Source: Faecalicatena orotica (GTDB lineage Bacteria > Bacillota > Clostridia > Lachnospirales > Lachnospiraceae). Taken from it: DNA of 64,000 nucleotides. A program made the position numbers and the translations under genes. Positions 8,488-17,107 of this stretch are shown here, in pieces. The DNA lies in contig NZ_QGDL01000004.1 in the NCBI RefSeq assembly GCF_003149245.1, positions 1-64,000 on the forward strand, written 5' to 3'. The notes under the pieces were generated by a model. The model worked only from the letters and a program-made list of their open reading frames with translations, did not search any database and was not told the DNA's origin. Position 1 is the stretch's first letter. Every line of letters begins with the position of its first letter.

Positions 8488-8516
8488 TTGACTATCCAAT
8501 CCGGCAGGGATAGTAT
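8488..8516 (+). promoter_or_regulatory. sigma-A type promoter for the AraC gene
   Basis: TTGACT (8488-8493) and TAGTAT (8511-8516) are separated by 17 bases, close to the consensus housekeeping promoter, and lie about 65 bases upstream of the AraC-family start codon. Confidence 0.6.
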
Positions 8517-8581
8517 TTGCCTTAACAATGTAGTAAGATATTTAACATGAGATAACAATTAGAAACAAGGAGGATAAGAGT

Positions 8582-9775
8582 ATGAACCGGGAATTTTTAC
8601 TGAATCAGTGGGTCAGCATACTACACTGTAATATCTGCCTCGTAAACAGAGATTATAAGATTGAAAATTGTTTCGGAGATCTGGCACCAGAGTCGAATCC
8701 TCTTTACACGGACGCTCCATTTCTGAAATATCTGGCCAGCCATGAAAGTAAGGAATACCCGGTTATTTACTGTGAGTTCGATTCCGTAGTTTATGCCGTA
8801 ATGGATATGGAAAATTTGAAATTAATCATTGGCCCGGTCAGTATCTTAAAGCCAGCCAGAGAGCTTGATGCTTTTATGGTGAAAGCCCATTCTGTAAGCA
8901 GCAAAGCAGGGCATCAGACTGCATATTGTGAGATCAAAGTGTTCAGCGCCGGAATACTGGCAATCTATCATTATCTGACAGGAAGAGAACTCTCCTTTGA
9001 TGAATTGTGGGAGAAAAATAACCTTCATGGGCCGAAAATAGGAGAGGCAAGGGAAAGTGTGCAAAAAGTGATTTTTTCCCATCAGGAACGGGAGATGCCC
9101 CATAATCCTTATGATCAGGAACAAAGAGAACTGGACAGTATCCGCCGCGGTGATAAAGAAATGCTAAGACGCAGCCTGCTGGAAACGTACCGGGGCGAAG
9201 TAGGCCAGCTGTCACTTAATGAAGTTCGTCAGGCTAAAAACATAGCCATCTGTGTCCTTACTCTGGCCTCCAGGGCGGCCATTGAGGGAGGTATGCTGCC
9301 GGAAGAAGCATTTTCAATGGTTGACGGGTTTATACTAAAAATCGAAGAGATGTCGAATATTGCCGCGATTGAGACAGTAATGCGAAAGGCAGAGTATGAA
9401 TTTGCGGAACAGGTGGAACTGGTCCACACGCAAAAAGAGAAGAATCCACTGATCGAAAAGACAAAGAATTATATCTTTCAAAATCTTCACAGTGACATCA
9501 GGATCGGCGAAATCGGGCATAAGGCAGGTGTTTCACCGGCCTATCTTTCCGATTTGTTCCGGCGGGTCGAGGGGATCACGATACAGCAATATATACGCAG
9601 AGAAAAGGTACGTCTCGCCGAAAACCTGCTCCGCTATTCGGAATATGAAGTGAAGGATATCGCGTCTTATTTATCCTTTTGTTCCCAAAGCCACCTTGGG
9701 CGGGTATTTAAGGAAGAGACAGGGATGACACCAACAAAATACAGGGCAAAGTATGGCGCTTCTAAAAATAGCTAA
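8582..9775 (+). CDS. AraC-family transcriptional regulator
   Basis: 397 residues. The C-terminal ~100 residues carry the paired helix-turn-helix of AraC proteins (IRIGEIGHKAGVSPAYLSDL and the second segment VKDIASYLSFCSQSHLGRVF, ending GMTPTKYR). The N-terminal ~290 residues are a sensor region I cannot assign, without transmembrane helices. The start follows AAGGAGG. It lies 131 bases ahead of the GH42 gene, with direct repeats in the gap, so it probably activates that gene in response to a sugar. The second AraC regulator at 40814 has the same general architecture. Confidence 0.88.
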   Translation: MNREFLLNQWVSILHCNICLVNRDYKIENCFGDLAPESNPLYTDAPFLKYLASHESKEYPVIYCEFDSVVYAVMDMENLKLIIGPVSILKPARELDAFMVKAHSVSSKAGHQTAYCEIKVFSAGILAIYHYLTGRELSFDELWEKNNLHGPKIGEARESVQKVIFSHQEREMPHNPYDQEQRELDSIRRGDKEMLRRSLLETYRGEVGQLSLNEVRQAKNIAICVLTLASRAAIEGGMLPEEAFSMVDGFILKIEEMSNIAAIETVMRKAEYEFAEQVELVHTQKEKNPLIEKTKNYIFQNLHSDIRIGEIGHKAGVSPAYLSDLFRRVEGITIQQYIRREKVRLAENLLRYSEYEVKDIASYLSFCSQSHLGRVFKEETGMTPTKYRAKYGASKNS

Positions 9776-9807
9776 AATTCATGATATTCAGCTAAAATTC
9801 ATGATAT
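9771..9807 (+). repeat. 20-bp-spaced direct repeat, candidate AraC binding sites
   Basis: GCTAAAATTCATGATAT occurs at 9771-9787 and again at 9791-9807, exactly 20 bases apart, that is about two helical turns. The first copy overlaps the AraC stop codon. AraC-family activators often bind such same-face direct repeats just upstream of the promoter they control, here that of the GH42 gene. The binding assignment is inference. Confidence 0.5.
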
Positions 9808-9906
9808 ATCATTTAACCTTCTTATACTATTATAAGATCATAAAACAGGTTACTGCTCACGGCCATAGGCCAAGTATAGCAGCTACAATAGTTCAGGAGG
9901 AAAAGT

Positions 9907-11919
9907 ATGAAAGAACTTCTATTTGGCACCGCATATTATGATGAGTATATGCCCTGCGAGAGGCTGGACAAAGATGTTGAAATGATGAAAAAGGCCGGTA
10001 TTAATGTGGTAAGGATAGCGGAATCCACATGGAGCACATGTGAGCCACAGGAAGGGGCATTCGATTTTACACATGTAGAACGGGTAATGGATGTCATGGA
10101 ACAGGCCGGAATTTCCGTTATTATCGGAACACCAACATATGCAGTTCCAACATGGATGGTAAAATCCTATCCGGACGTTATCGCCACCACGGTAAACGGC
10201 AGGGGGCTTTACGGAGCCCGGCAGATTATGGATATTACCCACCCGGTCTACCGGTACTATGCCGAAAGAGTCATCCGAGAACTAATGAAACATACCGCAC
10301 ACAAGAAATGTGTCATCGGCTATCAAATTGACAATGAAACAAAGTATTATGGGACAGCCGGAAATAATGTGCAGGAGAGATTTGTCAAATACATCCGGCA
10401 CAAGTTCCACGATGATCTGGACGCGATGAACACCGAGTTTGGGCTGGATTACTGGAGCAACCGCATCAACGCGTGGGAGGATTTTCCGGATGTACGCGGA
10501 ACCGTCAACGGCAGTCTCGGTGCCGAATTTGAAAAATTCCAGAGAACGCTGGTAGATGAATTTCTGGGATGGCAGGCGGATATTGTAAATGAGTACCGCA
10601 GAAAGGATCAGTTCCTTACCCACAATTTTGATTTCGAATGGCGCGGATATTCCTTTGGAGTTCAGCCGGATGTCAATCATTATCAAGCGTCAAAATGCCT
10701 TACCGTTGCAGGAGCGGATATCTATCATCCCTCACAGGATGGACTGACCGGCACCGAGATTGCCTTTGGCGGCGATATGACCAGATCACTAAAACAAGAC
10801 AATTATCTGGTATTAGAGACAGAGGCCCAGGGATTCCCGGGCTGGACCCCCTATAAGGGACAGCTCCGTCTGCAGGCCTACAGCCACATAGCTTCCGGGG
10901 CTAACAGTGTCATGTACTGGCACTGGCATTCCATTCATAACTCCTTCGAAACGTATTGGAAAGGACTCTTAAGTCATGATTTCGAAGAAAATGAGACTTA
11001 CAGGGAGGCCTGTGTCATCGGGAAAGAATTCAGGGAAATCGGAAGCCATCTGGTAAACCTGAAAAAGAAAAACAAGACTGCGATCCTTGTCAGCAATGAG
11101 GCACTGACCGCTTTAAAATGGTTCGGGATAGAAGCCTCCGCTGCGGGCCCGGGAAACACATGGTATAACGATGTGGTCCGCTGGCTATATGATGCACTTT
11201 ACGATATGAATGTGGAGTGCGATTTCATCTGGCCCGAATCAGATAACTTAGACCAGTACCAGTTGATTCTTGTGCCCGCACTTTATGCGGCGCCGGATGA
11301 ACTGTTGAAGAAATTAGACCGGTATGTGAAAAACGGGGGCAGTATGGTCGCCACGTTTAAGACGGCCTTTGCCAATGAGAATCTGAAAGTAAACTACGAT
11401 GTCCAGCCGCATATTTTAAAAGACTGTCTCGGAGTCCGCTACCATCAGTTCACATTTCCGAAAAATGTCGGACTCGCGGGAAGAATTACAGATCACGAAC
11501 ACGACACAGAGGCAAAGGTATTCATGGAACTGTTAATATCAGAAGGCGCAGAAGTTATGGCTTCTTATGAACATTATAACTGGGGGCAGTATGCGGCAGT
11601 AACAAAGAACCATTACGGAAACGGAACGGCATATTATATCGGCTGCATGACGGCGCAGGGTGTATTGGAGAATCTGCTCACAGATGCACTTAAGAATGCA
11701 GGAATTCCAAGTTTATCCGAGAAAAAATCCCCCCTTATTGTTCGTCAGGGTATCAATGATTTTGGAAAAAATGTGTACTTTTATTTTAACTATTCAGCAG
11801 AAAAACAAGTTGTAACACATGAATTTTCAGACAGCACAGACCTTTTGACCAAAGAAGAAGTCCGGACAGGGGACACCATTTCTATTCCGGCCTGGGGTGT
11901 GAAGATTCTGGAAGGATAA
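9907..11919 (+). CDS. GH42 beta-galactosidase
   Basis: 670 residues with the GH42 layout: catalytic TIM barrel (about 1-375), trimerisation domain (about 390-590, including ILVPALYAAPDELLKKL) and a small C-terminal domain. E144 in GYQIDNETKYY is the acid/base; E348 in NSFETYWKGLL aligns with the nucleophile region of characterised GH42 enzymes. No signal peptide, so it acts in the cytoplasm on imported galactosides. AGGAGG precedes the ATG. It stands alone after the AraC regulator with no transporter beside it, so the sugar must enter by a system elsewhere. GH42 members also cleave arabinosides; linkage and sugar specificity are open. Confidence 0.88.
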   Translation: MKELLFGTAYYDEYMPCERLDKDVEMMKKAGINVVRIAESTWSTCEPQEGAFDFTHVERVMDVMEQAGISVIIGTPTYAVPTWMVKSYPDVIATTVNGRGLYGARQIMDITHPVYRYYAERVIRELMKHTAHKKCVIGYQIDNETKYYGTAGNNVQERFVKYIRHKFHDDLDAMNTEFGLDYWSNRINAWEDFPDVRGTVNGSLGAEFEKFQRTLVDEFLGWQADIVNEYRRKDQFLTHNFDFEWRGYSFGVQPDVNHYQASKCLTVAGADIYHPSQDGLTGTEIAFGGDMTRSLKQDNYLVLETEAQGFPGWTPYKGQLRLQAYSHIASGANSVMYWHWHSIHNSFETYWKGLLSHDFEENETYREACVIGKEFREIGSHLVNLKKKNKTAILVSNEALTALKWFGIEASAAGPGNTWYNDVVRWLYDALYDMNVECDFIWPESDNLDQYQLILVPALYAAPDELLKKLDRYVKNGGSMVATFKTAFANENLKVNYDVQPHILKDCLGVRYHQFTFPKNVGLAGRITDHEHDTEAKVFMELLISEGAEVMASYEHYNWGQYAAVTKNHYGNGTAYYIGCMTAQGVLENLLTDALKNAGIPSLSEKKSPLIVRQGINDFGKNVYFYFNYSAEKQVVTHEFSDSTDLLTKEEVRTGDTISIPAWGVKILEG

Positions 11920-11934
11920 TCATTCGGAAATAGC

Positions 11935-11962
11935 ATCGGGGAGCGTTTATCCGCTCCCCGAT
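11935..11962. terminator. bidirectional terminator between GH42 and APC permease genes
   Basis: ATCGGGGAGCG (11935-11945) pairs perfectly with CGCTCCCCGAT (11952-11962) around a six-base loop, between two convergent genes. The flanking T runs are short. Confidence 0.75.
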
Positions 11963-11963
11963 A

Positions 11964-13313
11964 TTATATCTTTTCATAGCTGACATTTATAACTGCCTTT
12001 TTGTTTCTAAGTGCTGCCAGCAGCATGGATCCGCCTAATAACAGGCAGTTTCCGAGTAATTCTATAAATTCGCAGTCTATCAGAAGTACAACCATCTGCA
12101 TCACGGCAATGCATCCGGTGGCAATACACACGATTTTTAATTTACGGTCTGATACATGCATTGGTGAACGAGTCCAAACCTCAGGCAATACTTTAGGCAG
12201 GCGGATTGTATAAAAGCATACCAATGCAGTTTGCGCACGCATTAAAATAACTGTACAGTTTGAAAGTGTATCCAGATTTAAACCAAGAATCAACGGTACA
12301 AGACTGACTCCATAACACAACAGGAGCATCAAGTAAGGAGTATGAAATCTGGAATGCCTTTTCATAAAGATTTTCGGAAGCCATCCATCGTTTGCCTGCT
12401 GTATCATCGGGTCAAGAACGCCTCCAATGGATGCGTTTAATGTGGTGGCTATTGCAAATAACGCTCCAGCACACATGAAAAAGATGTACAGCCAGTAAGG
12501 GAAAATTTCAAATGCCACTTTTGAGAGCGGCTGTCCGGCAACCCGCACCACTGGGAGGACTCCGGCTGATACTACTCCGATGATTGCGTAGACAGCCCCC
12601 ACTCCTAGTGTGCTGCGCATCATAATCTGTGGAATGTCTTTTGTCGGATTTTTTGCCATTGCACTAAAATTAATAAGATTCTTTGCACCATCTGTAGCAA
12701 AAGAGAGCAAGGCCACTGCAACCAAAAATCCGCCGGTTCCGCCATAGAAAAAGTCCGGAGCTGTAAAATAAGCCGGGATGTCGACTTTGGCAAATCCGAA
12801 TACCGCATACAGAGTAAGTGCAGCCGCCATAATAACAACCATAATGACCTGTGCAGCCGCATATGTTTTTACTCCAAGAAAATTTAAAAAGAACATCAGG
12901 GATACAAATATTATTTCCACCGCCAGCCGATTAATACCCGGAACCAATTCTAACAGATAGTCTGCAAAAGAGACTCCATATAATGCAATAATGACTACTT
13001 GGAACAGCATGATATAAACACTGATACCAGTAATATATTTAGGGGCTATCAGGGCCATCTGGGTATAACTTCCACCCTCTAAACGTATTGTACCACCCAG
13101 ATAGCTATAAGGTATGATGGATACCGCCATCAGCAGGGCAGCTAATAAATAGGCGAAAATGACTGCATGCCCGGTATTGGCAATAGCTGTACCGGTCATG
13201 GTAATAACTCCGGTGCCGATAACCATCCCAATAGCGGTTGCATAAAGAGCACCGCGTCCCAGGGTCCGCTCTGTTTGTTGTACAGAGGTATACGCTGTGT
13301 CTGGATGCTTCAT
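11964..13313 (-). CDS. APC-superfamily amino acid permease
   Basis: 449 residues with about 12 membrane helices and the first-helix motif AIGMVIGTGVITMTGTAIANTG of APC transporters. It probably imports an amino acid or thiol-containing compound. The start codon lies two bases after the stop of the PatB-redoxin fusion gene, with GAGGTGATATAAAG inside the upstream gene end as ribosome binding site, so the two are co-translated. Coupling with a C-S lyase suggests a sulfur amino acid or conjugate as substrate (inference from context). Confidence 0.87.
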   Translation of the reverse strand: MKHPDTAYTSVQQTERTLGRGALYATAIGMVIGTGVITMTGTAIANTGHAVIFAYLLAALLMAVSIIPYSYLGGTIRLEGGSYTQMALIAPKYITGISVYIMLFQVVIIALYGVSFADYLLELVPGINRLAVEIIFVSLMFFLNFLGVKTYAAAQVIMVVIMAAALTLYAVFGFAKVDIPAYFTAPDFFYGGTGGFLVAVALLSFATDGAKNLINFSAMAKNPTKDIPQIMMRSTLGVGAVYAIIGVVSAGVLPVVRVAGQPLSKVAFEIFPYWLYIFFMCAGALFAIATTLNASIGGVLDPMIQQANDGWLPKIFMKRHSRFHTPYLMLLLCYGVSLVPLILGLNLDTLSNCTVILMRAQTALVCFYTIRLPKVLPEVWTRSPMHVSDRKLKIVCIATGCIAVMQMVVLLIDCEFIELLGNCLLLGGSMLLAALRNKKAVINVSYEKI

Positions 13314-13315
13314 CT

Positions 13316-15064
13316 TTATATCACCTCTTTCAAGCTTTCAAAATCAGGTAAATCAGCAATATGAGAACCGTAATGAGCATAAGCTACCGTGCTGTCCGGC
13401 ATTACGATAAACAACGCTGGAAGCTGCTGGCTGCGCCCCTCACTTTTTTCTCCTAAAAACGTAGGTAAAAGAAGCTTTTGTACACCGCCTATAGATTCCA
13501 GAAGCTGACTGCTTCCCCCTGACAATTGAGGAAGGGTGTCTGCTTCAAATACATTGTACCGGTCATATAGTTTTGCATCAGGATCACAAATCAAATCAAA
13601 CGGGAACGGATTTTCTTTACAGGCTTCTGCTATATTCTTACGCTCTGACTGTAGAACTACCTTAAGGTCAAATCCACATTCCTGAAGCTTCGACCACATA
13701 CCACGCAATTGCCCCAACATCATCTGACATATCGGGCAGCTATAGTAACGCGAGAATACAAGGATAGTTGGTTTTTCCATATTTTCAGAGAGATCCAGGC
13801 CAGTTTTTTCCGGTGTATCATATATAAACCCGATTATTTTATCTCCCTTTTCCAATGTTTTGTGATACGGTCTGCCTTCCATTTCCCAACGATTCTTTAA
13901 TACAGTCATGGCTTCTGAAAAACGCTGCATAGACGCTTCAAGTGTTGTACGGCTGCAGGCGAGGTTGATTCTTTCAAATCCACGTCCGGAAGGTCCAAAA
14001 ATATAGCCTTCGTCCAGATACAGTTTTGCCTCTTTTTGCATAAAGTGCTCCAGTTCCTTGTGGGTCATTCCGAGTGAGCGCATATCAAGCCAGAGCAGAT
14101 AGGTTCCTTCCAGAGGAAACACTTTTATTTCAGGAAAATGTTCTTTCATAAATGTATCTATGTATTTTGCATTTCCAGCAATTACTTCCAAAAGCTGCTC
14201 CAGCCATTCATCACATAATTCATACGCTGCTTCGCAAGCCTTATAAGAGAATGTATTCTGGTGGGATACCAGATTCATCATGTGTACCGCCCGTGCTTTG
14301 GCACGTACAACCGGGTCAGCAATGATAATATTAGAGCATTGGACTCCTGCCAGATTGAAAGTTTTGCTGGGTGCAGTACATACTGCACAAATCTGACGCG
14401 CGGTTTCGGATAACGTGGCCATAACAGTATGCTTATATCCCGGCATGATCAGGTCATGATGAATTTCATCGTCTACAATAAATACATTATGGCGTGCACA
14501 GATGTCCACTACTTTTTCCAACTCTTCAATCCCCCATACCCGGCCGACCGGATTATGTGGATTACAGAATAAAAGGACTTTTGCATCCGCGCGGGAGGCC
14601 AGCTCTTCCAATCTATCATAATCAATACTGTAACGATCTCCTTCAAGAAGCAGTTCATTGTATAAAATAGTACGCCCTCTGGCAAGTACAGATAAGTCAA
14701 AGGGATAATAAACAGGAGAAATTACAATTACGCCATCTCCGGGATTACTCATTGCATCGATCAGCATACCCAGAGCATATACCACGCCTGGAGTACAAAT
14801 GATTTCTTCCGGCCGGACCTCATAATTATGTCTGCGTTTCATAAAACTACATACTGCGTGATAAAAACTTTCTGTTGGGTCAGTATAACCCAGAATTGCA
14901 TCCTGTGTATATTGCTGCAGGGCATTTACAATCTCCGGTGCGGTTGGGAATTCCATATCTGCTGTAGAAAGCGGAACGCACTTAACAGAAGCACCCGGCA
15001 CAGCATTCCATTTAGATGAACCATACATGGAACGATCAGGAATTGAATGAAAATCATATTGCAT
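13316..15064 (-). CDS. fusion of a PatB/MalY-type C-S lyase with a peroxiredoxin-like domain
   Basis: 582 residues. Residues 1-395 form a complete PLP aminotransferase-fold protein of the MalY/PatB type: WNAVPGASVKCVPLSTADMEF near the start, NPHNPVGR (168-175), DDEIHHDL (198-205), and the PLP lysine K234 in APSKTFNLAG. Residues ~405-582 form a thioredoxin-fold AhpC/TSA-like domain with CPIC at 443-446 in the SRYYSCPICQMM segment. MalY/PatB enzymes split cystathionine or cysteine conjugates into pyruvate, ammonia and a thiol. The attached redox domain might handle the released thiol or persulfide (inference). There is no internal stop or frameshift, and a strong AAGGAGG start. First gene of an operon with the APC permease, divergent from MarR. 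Confidence 0.87.
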   Translation of the reverse strand: MQYDFHSIPDRSMYGSSKWNAVPGASVKCVPLSTADMEFPTAPEIVNALQQYTQDAILGYTDPTESFYHAVCSFMKRRHNYEVRPEEIICTPGVVYALGMLIDAMSNPGDGVIVISPVYYPFDLSVLARGRTILYNELLLEGDRYSIDYDRLEELASRADAKVLLFCNPHNPVGRVWGIEELEKVVDICARHNVFIVDDEIHHDLIMPGYKHTVMATLSETARQICAVCTAPSKTFNLAGVQCSNIIIADPVVRAKARAVHMMNLVSHQNTFSYKACEAAYELCDEWLEQLLEVIAGNAKYIDTFMKEHFPEIKVFPLEGTYLLWLDMRSLGMTHKELEHFMQKEAKLYLDEGYIFGPSGRGFERINLACSRTTLEASMQRFSEAMTVLKNRWEMEGRPYHKTLEKGDKIIGFIYDTPEKTGLDLSENMEKPTILVFSRYYSCPICQMMLGQLRGMWSKLQECGFDLKVVLQSERKNIAEACKENPFPFDLICDPDAKLYDRYNVFEADTLPQLSGGSSQLLESIGGVQKLLLPTFLGEKSEGRSQQLPALFIVMPDSTVAYAHYGSHIADLPDFESLKEVI

Positions 15065-15111
15065 ATTAGTTACCTCCTTATACCTTTTCGCAAAGACTTT
15101 TTGTTTCCCAT

Positions 15112-15149
15112 CTCAACAATACCACTTTTTGTTGAGCTGGTAAACAAAA
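15112..15149. promoter_or_regulatory. overlapping inverted repeats, candidate MarR operator
   Basis: CTCAACAA (15112-15119) faces TTGTTGAG (15129-15136). The overlapping pair TTTTGTT (15127-15133) and AACAAAA (15143-15149) makes a second 23-base palindrome. Both lie in the divergent region just upstream of the C-S lyase gene and match the motif seen at 15926-15948 and at the MarR promoter. Confidence 0.55.
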
Positions 15150-15255
15150 TTTATTATTTTCATCATAATACCATAAAATGCAATTCGTATTTTGTTTATA
15201 TTGCATAAATTTATATGGGTTTGAAATGTCAAATGATGTGAAATAAGTATTCAGG

Positions 15256-15289
15256 TTTTGTTGACTAGGTAATCATTATTTGATACAGT
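15256..15289 (+). promoter_or_regulatory. MarR gene promoter with overlapping operator half-site
   Basis: TTGACT (15261-15266) and TACAGT (15284-15289) are 17 bases apart. TTTTGTTGA (15256-15264) overlaps the -35 box and equals the half-site of the neighbouring palindromes, consistent with autoregulation by MarR. Confidence 0.5.
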
Positions 15290-15335
15290 AGTTTATAAGA
15301 AAAGTGTCTCGTATACATGAAGAAAGGAACAGAAA

Positions 15336-15854
15336 ATGGAAGGAAAAAAGGAGTTATCTTTGTTGAATGTGCAGAACCGTTCAGACTTTGATTCTTATGT
15401 GGCTATGATGGAGGATGTATATCGTTTTGTACTGTATGGTATGGATAACTATAATCGACAGCATGATTATGGAACCGGAGAATCATTGAGCATGGTTGAA
15501 ATGCATACATTAGATATGATTGATATGCAACCCGGATTATGTGTAAAAGATGTAGCTAAACTGTGGAACCGGACCCTTGGGGCTGCTTCGAAAAATGTCA
15601 ATGCATTATGCAAAAAAGGGGTTGTTGTCAAAAAAAAGCTGCCTGGGAATGATAAAAACATACATCTTTATACAACTCCCAAAGGGCAGAAACTCACAAA
15701 ATTACACCGGCAATATGACAGGGATGAAATAGCAGATGTGGTGGGGTTGATGCTTGTAAGGCATACCGAAGCAGAATTGAAAACATTTCACGAGGTGATA
15801 AAAACAGGTATTCAGATTTACGAGAAAAACAACCAGCAGATAAGTGATTTATAA
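15336..15854 (+). CDS. MarR-family transcriptional regulator
   Basis: 172 residues with a central winged helix (about 55-125): MVEMHTLDMIDMQPGLCVKD, then LWNRTLGAASKNVNALCKKGVVVKK as recognition helix region and wing. Flanking helices would form the dimer interface. A ribosome binding site (AAAGGA) precedes the ATG. It is divergent from the C-S lyase/permease operon and most likely represses it and itself through TTGTTGA-type palindromes. Two cysteines (in PGLCVKD and NALCKKG) could make it redox-responsive, in keeping with the redox domain encoded next door; this is inference. Confidence 0.83.
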   Translation: MEGKKELSLLNVQNRSDFDSYVAMMEDVYRFVLYGMDNYNRQHDYGTGESLSMVEMHTLDMIDMQPGLCVKDVAKLWNRTLGAASKNVNALCKKGVVVKKKLPGNDKNIHLYTTPKGQKLTKLHRQYDRDEIADVVGLMLVRHTEAELKTFHEVIKTGIQIYEKNNQQISDL

Positions 15855-15864
15855 TGAATCAGGG

Positions 15865-15905
15865 GGTTCTCTTTCAATATGCCAAACATGAAAGAGGGCC
15901 TTTTT
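15865..15905 (+). terminator. rho-independent terminator after MarR
   Basis: GGTTCTCTTTCA (15865-15876) pairs with TGAAAGAGGGCC (15889-15900), followed by TTTTT. It begins 10 bases after the MarR stop codon. Confidence 0.85.
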
Positions 15906-15925
15906 GTATAACACAATTAACAACA

Positions 15926-15948
15926 TTTTGTTGAATTGTTCAACAAAA
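15926..15948. promoter_or_regulatory. perfect 23-base palindrome matching the MarR operator motif
   Basis: TTTTGTTGAA (15926-15935) and TTCAACAAAA (15939-15948) are exact inverted repeats around TTG. It is the best copy of the motif at 15127-15149, yet it lies between two convergent genes, after the MarR terminator and 10 bases from the end of the GNAT gene. It may be an auxiliary operator allowing looping, or a relic. Confidence 0.5.
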
Positions 15949-15957
15949 AATAATTGT

Positions 15958-16485
15958 CTAATCCAATTCTAGAGACATCTCATACATGCACTCTTGACGC
16001 TCTTCGCTTGATCCCCTATTCTTCCTCCCGCCAGAACAGCTGGTTTGCAGAAGTCCCAATTTTTTCATAACCTTTCGGCTCGCAGCATTCTCTGTATCGC
16101 AATACGCAACAAAATGGCAAATATTTAATCTTTCTTTCGCAAAATTCATAGCTGCGGCTGCGGCTTCACTCGCATAACCACAATTATGATATGTCGGATT
16201 CAATATCCAGCCAAGTTCCGCTGTGTCCCGCTTTTCATTCAGATATATGCTGACAGCTCCGATATGTATCTCATTCATCAGTATAGCAAACTCATAAAAA
16301 AGAGGTTCTGGCTGCTGCCATTCCTTTTCACATGCTATGAGAAATTCCCTGGTTTCATCTAATGTCTCTTTCGGCATATGCACCATATATTTCGTATTTT
16401 CGATATCTGAAGCATATACATGTGTCGTCTCAAGGTATTCTGTCCCAAGCGGACACAAAATTAATCTATTTGTCTTAATTTTCAT
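15958..16485 (-). CDS. GNAT N-acetyltransferase (RimJ/RimL type)
   Basis: 175 residues with GNAT signature parts: N-terminal IKTNRLILCPL, acetyl-CoA loop region LNPTYHNCGYASEAAAAAM and the C-terminal YCDTENAASRKVMKKLGL. Such enzymes acetylate the N-terminus of ribosomal proteins or small amines. The ATG at 16485 is preferred over 16497 because GGAG lies six to seven bases before it. It is the right-most (downstream) gene of a long minus-strand run of small accessory genes. Substrate unknown. Confidence 0.82.
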   Translation of the reverse strand: MKIKTNRLILCPLGTEYLETTHVYASDIENTKYMVHMPKETLDETREFLIACEKEWQQPEPLFYEFAILMNEIHIGAVSIYLNEKRDTAELGWILNPTYHNCGYASEAAAAAMNFAKERLNICHFVAYCDTENAASRKVMKKLGLLQTSCSGGRKNRGSSEERQECMYEMSLELD

Positions 16486-16570
16486 TGTTAACTCCATTAT
16501 ATCAGCATTCGTGTAATAATGCGGATTTTCCTGTTCTGTACACAGGTAGTTGATATACTACAAGCTATGA

Positions 16571-17032
16571 CTATTTAATACGTTCGGCATATATTTCCGC
16601 ATTTATATGCCATTCTCCATCATCTTTTACAGTAATATTCTGCCAGTGAAATTTATTATCCTCAATCTTGACGAAAACCCATTTTCTTTTTTCATCGCCC
16701 GTGTAGGTAAGAACAATCATTTCTCCCTGTTTTCTCGCTTCAAGCCGTATTATTTTTCCCGTATAACCATAAGCTACATCCCATGCATGAGTATCCGGAT
16801 TGTAGATACGAAGTGATGTTCCGTATTCATAATCCGGCAGAATGATAACATCCTGTACTGCCATACCTTCAAGAACCCATGAAAAATGCCATTCCCCCCT
16901 GATTGGACATGGATTGTTACTTTCAACATAATTGATTTCCCAACTGCCTATAAGCTTCCCAAAATAATCAAATTCTTCTGGCAGGGCATCATTCTTCTTT
17001 TCACTTATCAGCGCTTCTAAAAATTCCCTCAT
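16571..17032 (-). CDS. hypothetical protein, lipocalin-like (DUF1579-like) fold suspected
   Basis: 153 residues, no signal peptide or membrane segment. The pattern FDYFGKLIGSWEINY, GEWHFSWVLEGMAVQDV and repeated beta-strand stretches resembles small beta-barrel proteins of the DUF1579/lipocalin-like group, but I do not recognise a definite family. The ATG at 17032 is chosen because CAGGAGG sits upstream; the frame extends to 17077 without another ribosome binding site. Neighbours are GNAT genes, with 74-85 base gaps. Confidence 0.65.
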   Translation of the reverse strand: MREFLEALISEKKNDALPEEFDYFGKLIGSWEINYVESNNPCPIRGEWHFSWVLEGMAVQDVIILPDYEYGTSLRIYNPDTHAWDVAYGYTGKIIRLEARKQGEMIVLTYTGDEKRKWVFVKIEDNKFHWQNITVKDDGEWHINAEIYAERIK

Positions 17033-17107
17033 ATGACAATCCTCCTGCTGCAATAGGTAATCCCTATTACCATTCAAATTATTCTTTTAGATAAAGCGGG
17101 ATTTGTT

